The notes under the pieces are model-generated. The model was not told the origin of the DNA, did no database searches, and saw nothing but the letters and a program-made list of their open reading frames with translations. A stretch of DNA of 64,000 bases from Ostrinia nubilalis (Eukaryota; Arthropoda; Insecta; Lepidoptera; Crambidae). The DNA lies in contig NC_087112.1 of the NCBI RefSeq assembly GCF_963855985.1, positions 6,946,501 to 7,010,500 of the forward strand. The letters run 5' to 3'. How positions within the stretch are numbered: position 1 is the first letter of the stretch; every line of letters begins with the position of its first letter. A program made the position numbers and the translations under genes. Shown here piece by piece: positions 1 through 47,782 of this stretch.

Positions 1-939
1 GAATTGGCAATTAAACCAGTTGCAATTAAAACAAAACATATTTAGTATATTGCGTTCCATGTTCAAATTTTTATAACTTCAAAGGATCAGAAGCATATTT
101 AAGTTCACATTTTAGCTTCATTCTCAAAATAACATAAAACCCTTAATTTTATATCCCAAACTTTAAAACCTGATAACTGCTTTCGGCCTTTGTTGTGAAA
201 TTCGCCAGTTTGTCAGAATTTAGGACAAATAATGAAAAGCATAATCCCCAGTTTAAATTCGAGCTCAGATTTATAGGGTACCCGACGAAAAGTCCGGTGG
301 GTAGTCAAAAAAAGGTGGAATATAAAAAGTGACCACTTCAGCCGGTGAGAATTATGGCGTCGAAATTTTGAACGAGTGACTTTGGTATACAGGGTGAAGG
401 CGTCGTTGAACAAAAATATATTGTTTTTTGTGTAATATGTTAATTTTTGACACATCCTAAATCCAGGCAGGACTAATTTAAGTCGGAAACCTTTTTATTG
501 TTATATTAATATAACATTAAATAGCGTTTTACTTTCATGAGCAAAAAATGCTATTCTGATGATGAATCAAAGATAGATCGCTAAAAACAATTTTTTTAAT
601 TAAACTTTTTTTTTAGTTTAACTAAACACAATTTTCAATTGTCCGCATTGATACAAAAACATGAATTAATGAATTTTCTTATGGAAGCTCACAAACACAA
701 TGTTATTAACGTATTAAACAAAAGCCCAATAGATAGGTGGCAAAAACCATCGAAACAAACAACTCTGACACTCATGAGTGACACTTCAATTAAGCTACAA
801 AAACATATCCTGACATGACTCACCCTGTATGTTATCCTTCTTAGAAGGTCGGGCATGGTCACCGCGGGAGCCGTCCTTATTTTACGCCCATATATTACGG
901 TCACACTAGTGACCACTCGCCGTTTTGGTATGGGTCATT

Positions 940-1100
940 TTTTTGCAGTTTTTTAGGGATCCGTACATAAAGGTGTCAACGGGACTCCATCAGATATTTC
1001 GTTGTCTGTCTGTCAGCGAGATTTGTGTTATGAACCTGAAATAAATATAAGGTTGAAATTTTCACAGAATGCTTCTGTTGCCGCTTTAATAAGAAAGTTA
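940..1100 (+). repeat. Degenerate dispersed repeat with TCTG run
   Basis: It reads like the start of the family seen intact at 55478-56096: 'ttagggatccgtac' followed about 50 bp later by a short run of tctg units. It is heavily diverged, so this assignment is tentative. Confidence 0.35.
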
Positions 1101-1197
1101 AAAATAAAAGTTCATACAAGAAACATTTTTTTAAATTTTATAATGGAAGTACAAGAAACCTTTTTTCTGTTTCTGTTCGATTTACGAAAGTATATTA

Positions 1198-1384
1198 CTT
1201 ACACACTAGCTTTTAGTCGCAGCTTCGCCTGAATTTCGGTCTATCACAGAAATATGGAAAAAAACCATGGGAGAAACTATGCTATATTATTTTTCCCTAG
1301 TTCTCAAATTGTTTCTGTACAATTTCACCTTAATCAGTTCAGTGATTTAAGCGTGAAAGAGTAACAAGTTCGCAAATTATAATT
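1198..1384 (+). repeat. Diverged copy of the CTAGC-headed microsatellite-associated repeat
   Basis: It begins 'cactagcttttagtcgcagcttcgcc' in register with the intact copies at 29826 and 30074. It keeps the middle 'tcacagaaa' and the tail 'gtgaaagagtaacaa' in the same order. The head and the GACA tract have decayed. Confidence 0.55.
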
Positions 1385-1417
1385 TTAGTAGGAATAATAG
1401 GATAATTTAAGTAGGTT

Positions 1418-1530
1418 TCTTGCGCTGCTTCTTCTCAACACTGGCCCATTTGTTGTCCTAGCAGTGGTAGGGTTAAATAATTTTGGGACGTGTAAAAGAG
1501 TTTTTTATAAGCCTATTTGCAAAATAAATA
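1418..1530 (+). repeat. Dispersed repeat with head cttgcgctgcttcttctca
   Basis: This stretch recurs at 24825-24960. Both copies carry a 'cttgcgctgcttcttctca' head, then 'catttgttgtcc', then 'gtgtaaaagag' or 'gtgtagaagag', and a lysine-codon-like A-rich tail. It looks like the 3' end of a retroposon, family not identified. Confidence 0.6.
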
Positions 1531-3140
1531 AATTTTAATTTGGATAGAATAAAAGTACATGGTGGTCAGATCAGTTTTGTAAGATACGGAACCCGTTGTC
1601 CGTAAACTCAACTCGCACTTGCCCAGTTTCTTTTTATTTAGCGTCATTTCGTTCGAGAATTCATTGATTGAGACATAATTATTTATGCTAAAAGGTGGCG
1701 GTGCGTGAATCATGCCGTTCAGAAGTATCTATAAGGTTTTAAAGAACACCTAAGTAGTTAACGATTTAGGTAGATTTTTCTTATCTTTTTTTTAACCGCA
1801 CACGGACTTTTAACGTGTCTGTTAATTTGTATTAACTTGATTCAGAATAGGTGTCTTTTTTATCGCACTCATTTGCTAGAGTGGAATTTATTTGTTTCAA
1901 AAGTGTTAACAAAGGACATAAAAAATTAATAACAATACAATAACAAAATCGCACTTTTAGTTCTACCTCTAGGTAAGTTATTTGACTAAAGATACGTCTT
2001 ATAAATAGTTTGGAAATGAAAACTTTATTGATTTATGTCAATAGTGAATTACTTACTTAGCTATAAATTGAAAATTAAATGAGCATAATACCTTACGTTT
2101 GTTATCTCAAATTTTAGACCAATTAAGACAAGATATATTTTTACTGATTTATTTAAATTTAAAACGCTTTCTTTTCCTTAAGTAAATCAATCTTTGCATA
2201 AAGTTGTAATAGGAGCTTAAAGAGCTTAAAGCTTCAACATTTCCATGAACAGCATTCTAGAGACATTAGTCTAGAATCTAGATTCAGACATACTCCGTTC
2301 GAAATAGACTCGTCCGGGCATGTCGCAGTCCGTACCGACTAATTGGGTTTTCGCAAAAAAGCTAAACCGCCACCGACACAGTTTAAGTCACAGCAAATAA
2401 GCCCTTATGTCCTTAACTTTAAGCAGGCCTGGCTCACTCCGCGCGGTACATCCGATAATTACCTACAGCGAAGCGCCCCGCCGGCGGGTATTATATCAGT
2501 CGAGTGTCACGCGCGCGCCCGTCGGGACTTGATGTTTTGCCTTTAATAAATAATTTCTTTTGAATACAATTTATGATGTTTTAAGAATTTTATCGTTAAG
2601 ATATTAACTATTACCTTTCCGTGTAGGTAAATGAAACGGAAGAGTAACATCGATACACCAAATTACGACAAGCTAGTTCTTTTACCATAATGCATAGGTA
2701 CCCCAACAATATTCAGTAAAAAATAAATTGTTGCCAAAGTACAGCGAGTAACATTAGATTAAGTTTGTGCAAAGCCAAATACAAATATGATTTTCGGGTG
2801 ATGCCTCTCGTTCTAGGATGTAGCCGTTTCGGGTCCGTGGCCGAGTCCCCCTGTGTTTGACGCACCCGTGGTCGACGCCCCCGGTCAGATAGAAGCAATT
2901 TTTAATCAAATGTCAGTCACAAAAATATTTATAAACGAATAAATATTTATACTGATCGTACAAAAAAATGTTTAATATTATTTTACCATAGTGATACCTA
3001 AAAATATAATAGGTTTTATTTTAACCTATCATATTTTATCATAGCTTTTATTTACCTATAAATCGTTTTACCTAATCAAAATAATTGTAACAATCAGTCT
3101 TTAAAATAACTCTACTCTCTCTACATTTAACTAACTACAA

Positions 3141-4251
3141 ATAAAAGTTTTAATAATAATAATAATAAAATCTTTATTTAAGCAAGACAGATTTACAGAA
3201 AACGGAATGACAGTCTTAAGCTAATTACATGCTATGGTGGATTGTGAAGAAGTGTTGGTAGCGGTTCTCGCACTAGGTATGCACCTGTATCGCGAGAAAC
3301 CAAGTAACATTTTGCCAAGAAATTTTTATGCGGGTGGACTGAATTGGCGACTGCCTTTGGGTAATTTACTTACACAATACAAATTTACAACAACAAGCAA
3401 ATTATACAAGAGTGGAGATAGATTGTATGAGTGTGTGTGAGCGTATGTGAGTACCTGCAGTGCATGTTGTCTTTATTGTGGTATTTTGAGTAGGTTTTCC
3501 GTTTCCATGTACGAGAGGGAAAGTAGCCATTTAGTGACGTCTCTGGCAGCCTGCCGAACTGAGGAGAGTCTGGTGTCACAAAAGCGTGTTATTTTGTTGT
3601 ATATAAAAGGGAGCCTGAAGTTAAGGTGGTTCCTAGCAAATGTGGTCTTAACCGGGTACGATGGGATATGGAATAATCTCTTTTTGAGAATTTCAGGATA
3701 GTTTGGAGAATTTAAAGTGTTGCGATGAGCAATACAGAAGACCTTCAGAAGGTATAGTTGTCTCACATTCAGTACGCTTGCGTCATTGTAAAGGTCCCTT
3801 GTGGGGTAACGATACGGTTTTTTCAGCATAACCTTTAGGACTGATCTTTGAGCCCGCTCAAGTCTTATCATGGTTGTTACGCCAGCGCCTCCCCACGCCG
3901 TGATGCAGTAGCTAACGAGGCTCTGACAAAGGGCTATGTAAACTGTCTTGAGTAGGAGCTTATCAGCTGAGTTCCGCAGAAGGCGCATGACATGGATTTG
4001 CTTTCTAGTTTTGGATGTAAGTGAAGCGATGTGATGTTTGAAGGACAGGTTTTCATCCACTTCTACCCCCAGATACCTTATGTGATCTGACCGAGCAATA
4101 GGAATACAAGAGCACGAGGAATAATTACAAGAATGTACTTTAAGTACAGTGGTATCTGTTGGACTTGATGGTCGTGTCTTATGGAAACATAAGTATTTGG
4201 TTTTACTGAGGTTTAGAGTGAGGAGATTTCTATTTAATTATAAAAGTTTTA
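3141..4251 (-). mobile_element. 5'-truncated non-LTR retrotransposon (CR1/Jockey-like LINE)
   Basis: The insertion is bounded by a 12-bp direct repeat, ATAAAAGTTTTA (3141-3152 and 4240-4251), a clear target-site duplication. Read on the minus strand it starts inside a reverse-transcriptase reading frame and ends in a (TTA)n-type simple tail (about 3153-3180), as many insect LINEs do. It lies wholly inside the 8-bp-TSD DNA element 2823-4428, so it is the younger of the two. Confidence 0.88.
3473..4237 (-). pseudogene. Reverse transcriptase C-terminal part of a LINE (truncated)
   Basis: The open frame runs from the 5' truncation point to a stop at 3473. Near the start it reads LNLSKTKYLCF, the conserved 'N..KT..' segment of non-LTR reverse transcriptases, and then RYLGVEVDENLSFKHH, the typical 'YLG...D..L.W..H' thumb-region motif. 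The rest matches the style of CR1/Jockey RT C-termini, including LVSYCITAWGG and LERAQRSVLKVM. Palm-domain catalytic motifs are missing because of 5' truncation. The frame is uninterrupted over about 250 codons, so the insertion is not very old. It is not a host gene. Confidence 0.88.
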
Positions 4252-4428
4252 GTATTTTTAACAAAAAATTAAATACATCATTTTAAATAGCGTCAAACAT
4301 GCATGGTTTTCGTTGACTGTACTTAGTGCAAAAGCCGAAAAAAATATGATATTAAATTTATTTAAATCGGGGGCTTCAACCACGGGTGCGTCGAATACTG
4401 GGGGACTCGGCCACGGACCCGCCGTTTC

Positions 4429-6944
4429 GTGTTTGCGTAGTAAGTAGGTAGGTATGATGTCATTCTTTCTTCTGTGATAGTAGGTATGTTTAATTTATTT
4501 GTCTTATGTTAAAATAGATATGAATGAAGACATTGTATTAAAATAAGTACTTTTTTATCCTAAGTAGGTATATTTAAAATGTTATTTTTACAAAGGTAAA
4601 ATAACACTAATACTTACCTACATACGTACCTCATTACAAATACCTAAGTAGATTAATTCTATTTTTTCACTAGACAGCATAGCAACCCTAGCAGCGTAAG
4701 AAGAGTTCAGAGGCACGCGATAGAAAGAGACAAAACTTGTAGGTGAATAAAATTGTAGGTACGTAGTGCTGTGCGAGCTGAATTCCACTGTATCGCGTCG
4801 TAGCAAGACTCGCATTTATTTAAATAGTCTTGCGGAGTAATCCTTCTGTACCTGTACTATTACTTATTCTGTGCTTTAAGACCTAACCTACATTATAGCT
4901 TTCCATGTAATTGCAAACCCGTTTCATGAAAAATTCATGCCGGAATGATTGAGTCGTTCACATCGCCTCGTAAATTAGAATTTTAAAATGGCCGACCCAT
5001 GTTACAGTTCGATTGCTATTGCAAATGAAGTTATGTACCTTTTTTAGCCAATTAAGAAGTTATATTTTAATTAGAGCCGCACGAGAAAATTAATTTGTTA
5101 GGTTTGCTACATCTTCATAGATGAACTAATGATTTATTGAAGGTAAAAATTGGCGATCGAAAAGCTTAAAAAAAGTAGTTACAACAATTATTGTTAATGT
5201 TTTTCTTTTATAATAAAATATAGCTATATCTAAGAAAAGCTTCCAGCTGTGAAAACTAGTAATTCTACTAGAAAATATACCCTTTAAGTGCAATAATTGC
5301 GGTTTAATGATATTATTTAAACTGCATTAAATGCCTCAAGTGACATTTATCTGCTATCACCAAGTAATTATAATTAGCAATCGAATGATCTTAGACGATT
5401 ACAATCGTAATACCGTATTTTATTATATTTAATTGCAGTCGTAAAGGTTATGGTGAATCTAAAGTTTCTTATAAAAATAATTGCACTGCATATAAATACA
5501 ATTGTTGAAGGCTTAGAGTAATTATGGGGCTGTGCAGCAATTATTATTTATTATTTGGAAAACAATAAAATAAAGATAAAACAATACGACGTGTGGACGC
5601 GCTTTGCCGCGGGCGGTGCGCGCGCGCACACAGCAAACACGCTCAATTGAGTGCTTCAAAGCACACTCCTTTACGCCATTTTTTAAATATCAAACTTTAA
5701 ACCCTTTTAAATATTAAATCATTAACATCTTGTTAGTGTTCTATGTTAATCATGACATCATCGACGCATAATTTATCGCTGGACATGATAATTGGAAAAT
5801 ATAAGGTAAACGGCTACTAGTTCGTGATAGTACGTAAGTTCGTAAGTTTTTTTTCTAGCTCAAATAATAAGCAAATGGAATATTATTTATAAAAATTCTT
5901 CATTACTTCAAAAACTCTATTATTTAAGCTATCTAAAAAACCAAGTACCAACATTGTGGTGCCAAAAATGAGAGCAATACGAAGCTTCAAACTCTCAGAG
6001 AGCCAAAAACAGCCGTGCGGCTTGCAAAGGTTGCTCTCACCGTAAGGTTAGCGCTCCAACTTCTTAAGCTTATAAAAAGGCGAAGGAACGTCCATTTAAA
6101 TAAAACTTGTAATAGTGGTTTCATGTGTTTCTTGACAATTGATTTAGCTTAGAAAAAAGTTATATGAAAACGTAGAATTCCTTTAAAATTGTGATTAATT
6201 GACTCACGAAATAGCGTACATATTATTTTTCGGGTGTCCCCTATTTCGTGACACTACCGATTCAAGGATATTATGGATAACATTTTGATGCTTGGTTTTT
6301 AAATAATTATTTATGATAATTTAAATGTAAGTTATGAAACAAATAATGCATTTATTTAAGTTTCTCATGACCTAAATTCGGTATATGTTTCGTTCACTAG
6401 AATTTATATGACACGAGTTTGAAGTTCACATAAATGACCAATTTTAAGATAAATTAGCATAAGTAGTACCAGCATTATTTTGGTTTTATTTCGATTTGTT
6501 TTATTTATCTTTGTTTATTTGTAATGTATATGGGATAGATAATAGTTAATTGACACATTTTGACAATAATCCATGAATTTTACTTGGAGAATTTGGAATA
6601 ATCAGTATCACGAAACAAGGAACCGTATTATTGTTACTTTTTTCCAAGTTCGTGATATATAAATGTATGGTGTTAGGTACTTTTATGACACATACCATCA
6701 AAGAAATCGACATATTTTTTAGTTTTTAATAGTTACCTACCTAAGAAAGAAATTAATTAATTACTTACTTTTTATTATGAGTCATTGGCGTATCTGGGGT
6801 TATTTTCAGGGGGGGGTCTACCCTCACTTGAAACAGTTCCAGGGGTGGGATTATGGGGAGAAGGGGGGGGGGGGGTACAAATAACAAATCTAAATTTTAT
6901 GGGTACGAAGGGGGGGGGGGATAAGTAACCCCCACATTTATATA
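4429..6944. other. AT-rich non-coding stretch
   Basis: No credible exon was recognised. There is one short GC-rich spot (about 5590-5640, with CG alternation). The rest is ordinary AT-rich intronic or intergenic sequence. Confidence 0.5.
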
Positions 6945-7260
6945 AATATTTTCACATCATCATCATTATCATGATTTCAGCCATAGGACGTCCACTGCTG
7001 AACATAGGCCTCCCCCAATGCTTTCCATGTTGATCAATTGGTAGCGGCCTGCGTCCAGCGCTTCTCTGCTACCTTTACGATGTCGTCGGTCCACCTTGTA
7101 GGTGGACGTCCCACGCTGCGTTTTCCGGTATATTATAATAATATTTTCACATATCGCTAGAAATAACAAAAAATTTTTATGGGTACGAAGGGGGAGGGGG
7201 TAAGTTCCCCCCCCCCCTACATTTCTAATGGTTATATAAATATTTTCACATATTGTTAGA
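6807..7260. repeat. Guanine-run tandem repeat interrupted by an RTE fragment
   Basis: A unit of the form 'aaattttatgggtacgaag' + long G run + 'ggtaag' + C run + 'acat...atataaatattttcaca' occurs at about 6890-6957 and again at 7170-7260. G runs reach 13 (6863-6875) and 11 (6910-6920). A retroposon (6958-7139) separates the two units. Confidence 0.7.
6945..7152 (-). mobile_element. RTE-type LINE 3' fragment with 13-bp TSD
   Basis: The body 6958-7139 reads, on the minus strand, as the end of an RTE reverse-transcriptase ORF followed by a (GAT)n-like tail (catcatcat on the + strand). It is flanked by the 13-bp direct repeat AATATTTTCACAT (6945-6957 and 7140-7152). The same 3' end recurs many times in the window. 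Confidence 0.85.
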
Positions 7261-8911
7261 ATTAACAAATCAAAATGTTATACTAGACTCACATTATTTC
7301 TTATGAATATTTCAGGTAAGCAATATCGTCAATTTCACATAATATTAATATAATTATTTTATTCTAAATTTTTATTATCGTTTTTAAATTAATTAAACCC
7401 TTAATCATTATTAAAATATCCTAACTGGATGCATAAAACCTTATCCCGAAATAGGGGACATGAGTTCACGAACTTAGAAACAGAGCAAAATTTTGTCACG
7501 AAACAGGATCCAAACAAGAGGTCCGCAGAACAATTAATATAAAAAAAAGTTCAAACTATATAACAATAAATTATGTATTAACTTACTGTCAAAAGACCAA
7601 AGTTTAGCATACAACAGCTTTCATACTGATATCATGCTTGGTTATTTTTAAATAAAATGTTAAAGTCGTAAGAGCCTTAATATACCGAAGTAGGGGGCAC
7701 TTACCTTAGTCAATTTCATAACAAAACAATGCTCAGACGCTCATAATTTCTAATTTGAAAACAATGCGAGCGATTTAGTCCACACAAAAAGTTCGCCCGC
7801 GCAAAATCTGTAAAACTTGTTCCGTAAGAGATTCAAAACTTTCTTCCTATTAGGAGTGAAATCTGTTTGTATCGCGCTCCTTGTCGCACCCGTGTCCCGG
7901 CAACACCTGATCCCGTGCGCGAAAAAGACAGAGTACATGAAGACGTCACGCGGAGCGAAGGCGCGGGATGTCTTGCGCTTATTTTAAGTTATTTTATTTG
8001 TGTGCGCCATCTCTTTTGTTTTCTTTTCTCAAAGCTACGTCTTTGTTCGGTACGGGGGCGCAATCGTCCGAGGCTGGTAAGTTGGATAATTTCTTTATCC
8101 CGGTCGGCCCACCCGACAATTTTCTGGCCGTATTATTATGAACTTGATTTGTTTAATAATTTTATTACTGAGCGCATTGCGAACGTTCCATTGTGTTTTG
8201 TTTGCTCTTTCAGTGCTTTCATTTTGTTTCCTATCTCACGTGGGAAATTTTACTATTGTTCGTCTTTACCATTAACAATAGCCTTATTACTAATTTCATT
8301 TCTATCTGCTACATGACCATTTAATTCGATATTAGTCTTAAAGTATCCAGCTGTTATGATCGTTTTTGCTCACAAACGTCCAGACACATTACGTCACAGA
8401 ATGCGGTCTGAGTCGGGTTTTTGACTTTTTATTGTGCGGAACCCCACTGCTAGGCCTTGAGATTTGCACCGTGATGTCCTCTGTGATACCCGAATGCCAG
8501 CAACTTGGACCTTTTGTCGTCGGTTGACTTGTTATTGTCAGGAGATTGCTTACTCCGCCTGACGCATTTGTTGTAACTCGATACCATCGCGAGAGGTGAC
8601 TACTCAATCGAAAGTGAAGTTTGTTGGTAGTTGATTTACACCGTTTAGTACCTTTGATAAAGAGCAAAAAAAGGGAAGGAAAAAAGAAGTGTAGAAAAAA
8701 AAACTTTTAGAGCCTTAGGTACATTATACTTAACTATAACTTCAAACTCCTATGTTCTTCTGATTATTTTCGTGGCGGGTCCAATCGCAGTATAACTGGC
8801 AGTCAGGCTGTAGATCCTGGTTACATGAGAATGAGAGGTGGGAATATTATCGTGATAAGCCTTTTAGACTAACAACATTCCAAGAAACAGTAGACACTTT
8901 CAAAACTATGT
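7153..8911. other. Non-coding stretch with a CpG-bearing block
   Basis: The block 7790-8130 is noticeably richer in CG than its surroundings and contains a good donor-like GTAAGT (8077-8082). I could not fit it as the missing upstream ci exon. The phase-2 frame ending there does not resemble the Ci N-terminus. The stretch 8745-8860 is a dispersed repeat shared with 57690-57860. Confidence 0.4.
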
Positions 8912-9060
8912 TCATCATCATCAAAAATCCAGCCACAGGACTTCCCCTGTTGAACATAGGCCTCCCTCAATGATTTCCATATTGACCGATTGTTTGCCTG
9001 CATACAGCGCCTACTTGCTACTTTAGGTCGTCGGTCCACCTTGTAACCTTTCTTATTCCG
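8912..9060 (-). mobile_element. RTE-type LINE 3' fragment (diverged)
   Basis: It opens with catcatcatca and contains a diverged version of 'ccactgctgaacataggcctcccccaatg', the shared RTE 3'-end segment. It stops only about 48 bp upstream of the first visible ci exon, next to the 3' splice site region. Confidence 0.7.
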
Positions 9061-9108
9061 TAGAATTTATTGTCTTCTTGAATCTTCTAACTTTATCTTT
9101 GTTTTCAG

Positions 9109-44636
<35,528 letters not shown>

Positions 44637-45460
44637 ATTGTAGTTTTGGTAACTTTTCGGCAACTGATGGTGCAAATAGAAATAATGGTTGTATAAATCT
44701 CTCGTGGAGACTGACTAATTTTAAAATTATTCTAAATTTATATCGAATTAAAAGTACATTAGCTCTAAAAGTTATTTTTAAAAGACATACACGCAACCTT
44801 TTTTGAATATTGTAAATATTGTTCAAACGTCTTCCACTGTTGGTTTAAGTACAATATTTTATCATTTACTTACGCATTTATATTACTATAGGTAAGATTT
44901 AGTATGTGCCTTCAATGTACATTTGTACATAATATTTTAAGATTTAAACTATTGTCAACGAATGAATTTCTCAATGTGCCTGTAACCAGATTTTTAATAT
45001 TGACTTGAAAACTTGTTAGTACTACACTGTAGAAATATTTTTATCTACGACATTATTATGCTAAGTGCGCCTTCGAGATTATTAGGTAGATAAACAAAAT
45101 TGTACAAATAGACATTTTCTAGAATTTTTACAGTGTTGTTAAAGTTTTTAGTTATAATGATTGACTTATGAATATTATTATATCGAATAGTGTGTATACT
45201 TAAAGCAATATCATAGTTTCAAAACTTCTGAAGACAGAATCTCCTAGCTTAAATTTTATATTGAGATTACTAGTTTATAAGTAATTGTTAATTATTTTTT
45301 ATTTAATTACGATAAATGTCGACGCACAAATAATTGTAATAGAACAAGGAATTTGTATTTTGTAATAAATTATTGTTTTTACTGTTTGTAAAAGAATGAT
45401 TGTAGACATCTGTGACAATATTTTAATGAAATTATCAAATAAAACTCACCTATCATGAAT
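44637..45460 (+). other. ci: ci 3' UTR with polyadenylation signals
   Basis: AT-rich sequence follows the TAG. AATAAA hexamers stand at 45364-45369 and 45438-45443. The exact cleavage site cannot be read from sequence. No coding frame or repeat is seen here. Confidence 0.7.
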
Positions 45461-45570
45461 TAAAGGTATTTTATATTATTTCCCCTTTTCAAATAACAAA
45501 TAAATATTGTGCAAAATGTAGCAATGAAAGGACCGGACGGAAGTCACGTGGTCAGACCGTGCGCCATGAC

Positions 45571-45705
45571 CAGTGGGTCTAGACAAAGTGCAAATTATAA
45601 TCGCAAACCAGTCGAAAAGTGGTCGAAAAGCCCCTTTTTTGTATGGAGTTTTGACGGATTCGATTTTCGATTCGATCAAAAAGTGCGTTTTGTCTAGGGG
45701 GGCAG
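45571..45705 (+). mobile_element. 135-bp MITE (CTAGACAAA ends), free-standing copy
   Basis: It is the reverse-complement match to 24411-24545, with ends cagtgggtctagacaaagtg and gttttgtctaggggggcag. It lies about 130 bp beyond the last ci polyadenylation signal. Confidence 0.85.
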
Positions 45706-45978
45706 TACTCAAACCGGAAATGGACATTACCCTCATAATTTTTTTGAGTTTTCAGTCGATCGATCGTGGGTTCGATGATTTTTTATGGAAGGTTATTAAA
45801 TTGTATGTAGAATATTTTCTACATAAAAAGTAGGGTTTTCGTTACAAATACACACACAAGAGGATAAATACTGGTCTGATTTTGTTGATTAGTTCTACCT
45901 TAACTTTATGTGAATGAAATAATTCAATTTTTTGAAATCAAGTGGTTATAAAAGCTGCTAAAAATAATTTAGGTAGAT
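45706..45978. other. AT-rich spacer before the palindrome
   Basis: Nothing recognised. Confidence 0.5.
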
Positions 45979-47177
45979 TTAAGAGCGTTGTCACATTTTT
46001 CATGCAGAAATCGAGAATTTGGCAGATTTCGAAATGATTTTAGTCATATAATTTATTGTTATAGCTTCTTTTGACTTAAATCATCGTAATTATCATACGT
46101 TTTTACGGAATGTCTATTGACAAAATCTCGTTCAAATTGGATTTTTGCCTACGAAAACAGCGAATTTCGAAAGCCCGATTTCCAGGTAACTCGCGAAGGC
46201 ACAACTTTGAACTAATATTACAACAAATTTATTTCTAAGTAAGAAGATAGAATGTATTCATTAGTATAAGCATACCCTGAAGAAAAAAGTGTATTGAGAA
46301 AATTTTGATGTTTAATTCATTAAAATGCATTTTTATCATGTCTAAGATAGTCAAAATTCGAGAAAATTACTGCAAGAAAACAGGTCACATCTCATAATCT
46401 AAAAGTCATTTGGCAACATAAACTACTTTATACTTAAGAAGAAACATAGTACTATTATTGTGTGAAAAAGAAAAAATATCTATCTTCAATCTTCAAACGA
46501 AAAATTAATTTGAAAATACTATAAAATCGGGTGCATCAAATGGCATAAATCAGTCGTGCTTTGGCACTCGTAGACGCCGGGTCTATGTCAGTTGACTGCC
46601 CACTGACGTATATGCGTCACGCGTGATTTTTTCGTAAATTGTAGTATGATTGAGTACTTTTGATCCGCAAGTATTTTTAATTTATTTGTTTAGGTAAATC
46701 GGACTTGTAATTTCTTTCTTTTCAAACTTTTTATTATTTTACTTACAGAATATGGGTAGAATAGACAAAAGATATTATTATGGTATCTGTTTGGTCAGGA
46801 AAAAATAAATGACTAATAAAAATTTTAACAGGGTGTCAAAACATTAGTCTATGCTATTGTGTTTCTACCAACATAAAATATACTCTTCCTTACTAATAAA
46901 AGTTGAATAGCGTCTGTATGGTCACACAACGCTTCGTCATGTTTTTCCGAAAGTTCAATTACTGACGACTGAATGAAAGAAATTGGTGCGTAACTATTCA
47001 TCTGATATTAAACGTTTAGTAATAAAGGGGTAGGTCAGGTAAATGGCAAATCCAACAGCGGTCACTCGATGACACTTAGACAAATAGTTTTATAAAACGT
47101 CAACTAAGTTGGTTGTAGATACTTATACAAATGAACGTATAAAATGAGTTTATTTTTAAAAGTATAGGTACAGGGTG

Positions 47178-47612
47178 GAAACGATAAGTGATTTCACTTG
47201 ATTTTTAATTATACAAGATATCGAGAAACTGTTTACTTTTCCTGTAAGTGCTTCATGAGCTCTTTAAAACAATAACAATAAATAGGTCAAAGAATAAACT
47301 GGATCTATGCGAAAATTCAATGTTTCCGAAGAGATACTAATTAATAAATACTTACTAAATAAACAGATAAACGGGACGGCATTAAGGCACTCAGAATTCT
47401 CAGAAACCATTGATTTCGTGTTTGTTTGTAACTGTATTAAATGTATGAAAGCTGGAAATAAAGGTTTTTTGAATAGATTCAGTTCGTTCTTAAACATATT
47501 ATTGATGCCATTTGCTAGGTCTCATGAAGCACTTTTTCAGTAAGTAACCATTTGTTCGACATTTTGTATACCTACTATAAGAAATATTCGAGTGAGATCA
47601 CTTATCGATTAT
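47178..47612. repeat. Inner inverted repeat nested in the left arm (also present in the right arm)
   Basis: 'cgataagtgatttcactt...tcgagaaactgtttac...aagtgcttcatgag' (47185-47259) is mirrored at about 47520-47610. The segment has its own inverted ends and a 78-codon frame between them (47307-47543) that is broken by deletion in the right arm. It is probably an older insertion inside the arm element. Confidence 0.65.
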
Positions 47613-47656
47613 TTTCGTCATCCTTATTTGTATTAAATTTAATTAAAATACACTAA

Positions 47657-47782
47657 GGCTGAGATGCACCACCTAACTTTGACCCTAACTGACAATAACC
47701 GGTGTTTTATGTTAAACAGATTTTTGACATCCAAAATTTTGATGTCAATGTTAAAGTAAGACGGTGCAACACGGCCTAACAA
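47657..47782 (+). mobile_element. MITE, 'GGCTGAGTTGCACC' family (left arm)
   Basis: The ends ctaaggctgagatgcacca and ggtgcaacacggcctaa are inverted, with an interior 'taactttgaccc...ataaccggtg'. The mirror copy at 51165-51290 lacks about 20 bp inside ('atgttaaacagattttt'). Confidence 0.8.

Larger units (their letters stand above)
1..2822. other. Non-coding DNA upstream of the first visible ci exon
   Basis: No convincing exon was found here. The stretch is either a ci intron or upstream flank. It contains degenerate dispersed repeats (about 940-1100, 1198-1384 and 1418-1530, described separately). A CpG-bearing block at about 2300-2540 has a few CG-rich runs (near 2460-2525) in otherwise AT-rich DNA. 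That block could be a promoter or regulatory element, but no transcription signal was identified. Confidence 0.5.
2823..4428. mobile_element. DNA transposon (non-autonomous, 8-bp TSD), interrupted by a LINE
   Basis: Two GC-rich inverted arms of about 53 bp (2831-2883 and 4368-4420) open outward with GGGTCCGTGGCCGAGTCCCC. They are flanked by an exact 8-bp direct repeat, GCCGTTTC (2823-2830 and 4421-4428). An 8-bp target duplication plus terminal inverted repeats fits the hAT or P class. A 1.1 kb LINE (3153-4239) sits inside, so the original element was only about 0.5 kb and non-coding. The arms are far more GC-rich than the surroundings. Confidence 0.8.

Noticed and set aside
2343..2546. CpG-rich short frame as the missing first ci exon
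   Set aside because: No resemblance to the Ci N-terminus, and no donor in the required phase 2.
7867..8316. 149-codon plus-strand open frame
   Set aside because: No recognisable domain, mostly Cys/Leu/Phe-rich in its AT-rich half, no start context. A donor-like GTAAGT inside does not join ci exon 1 in a sensible frame.
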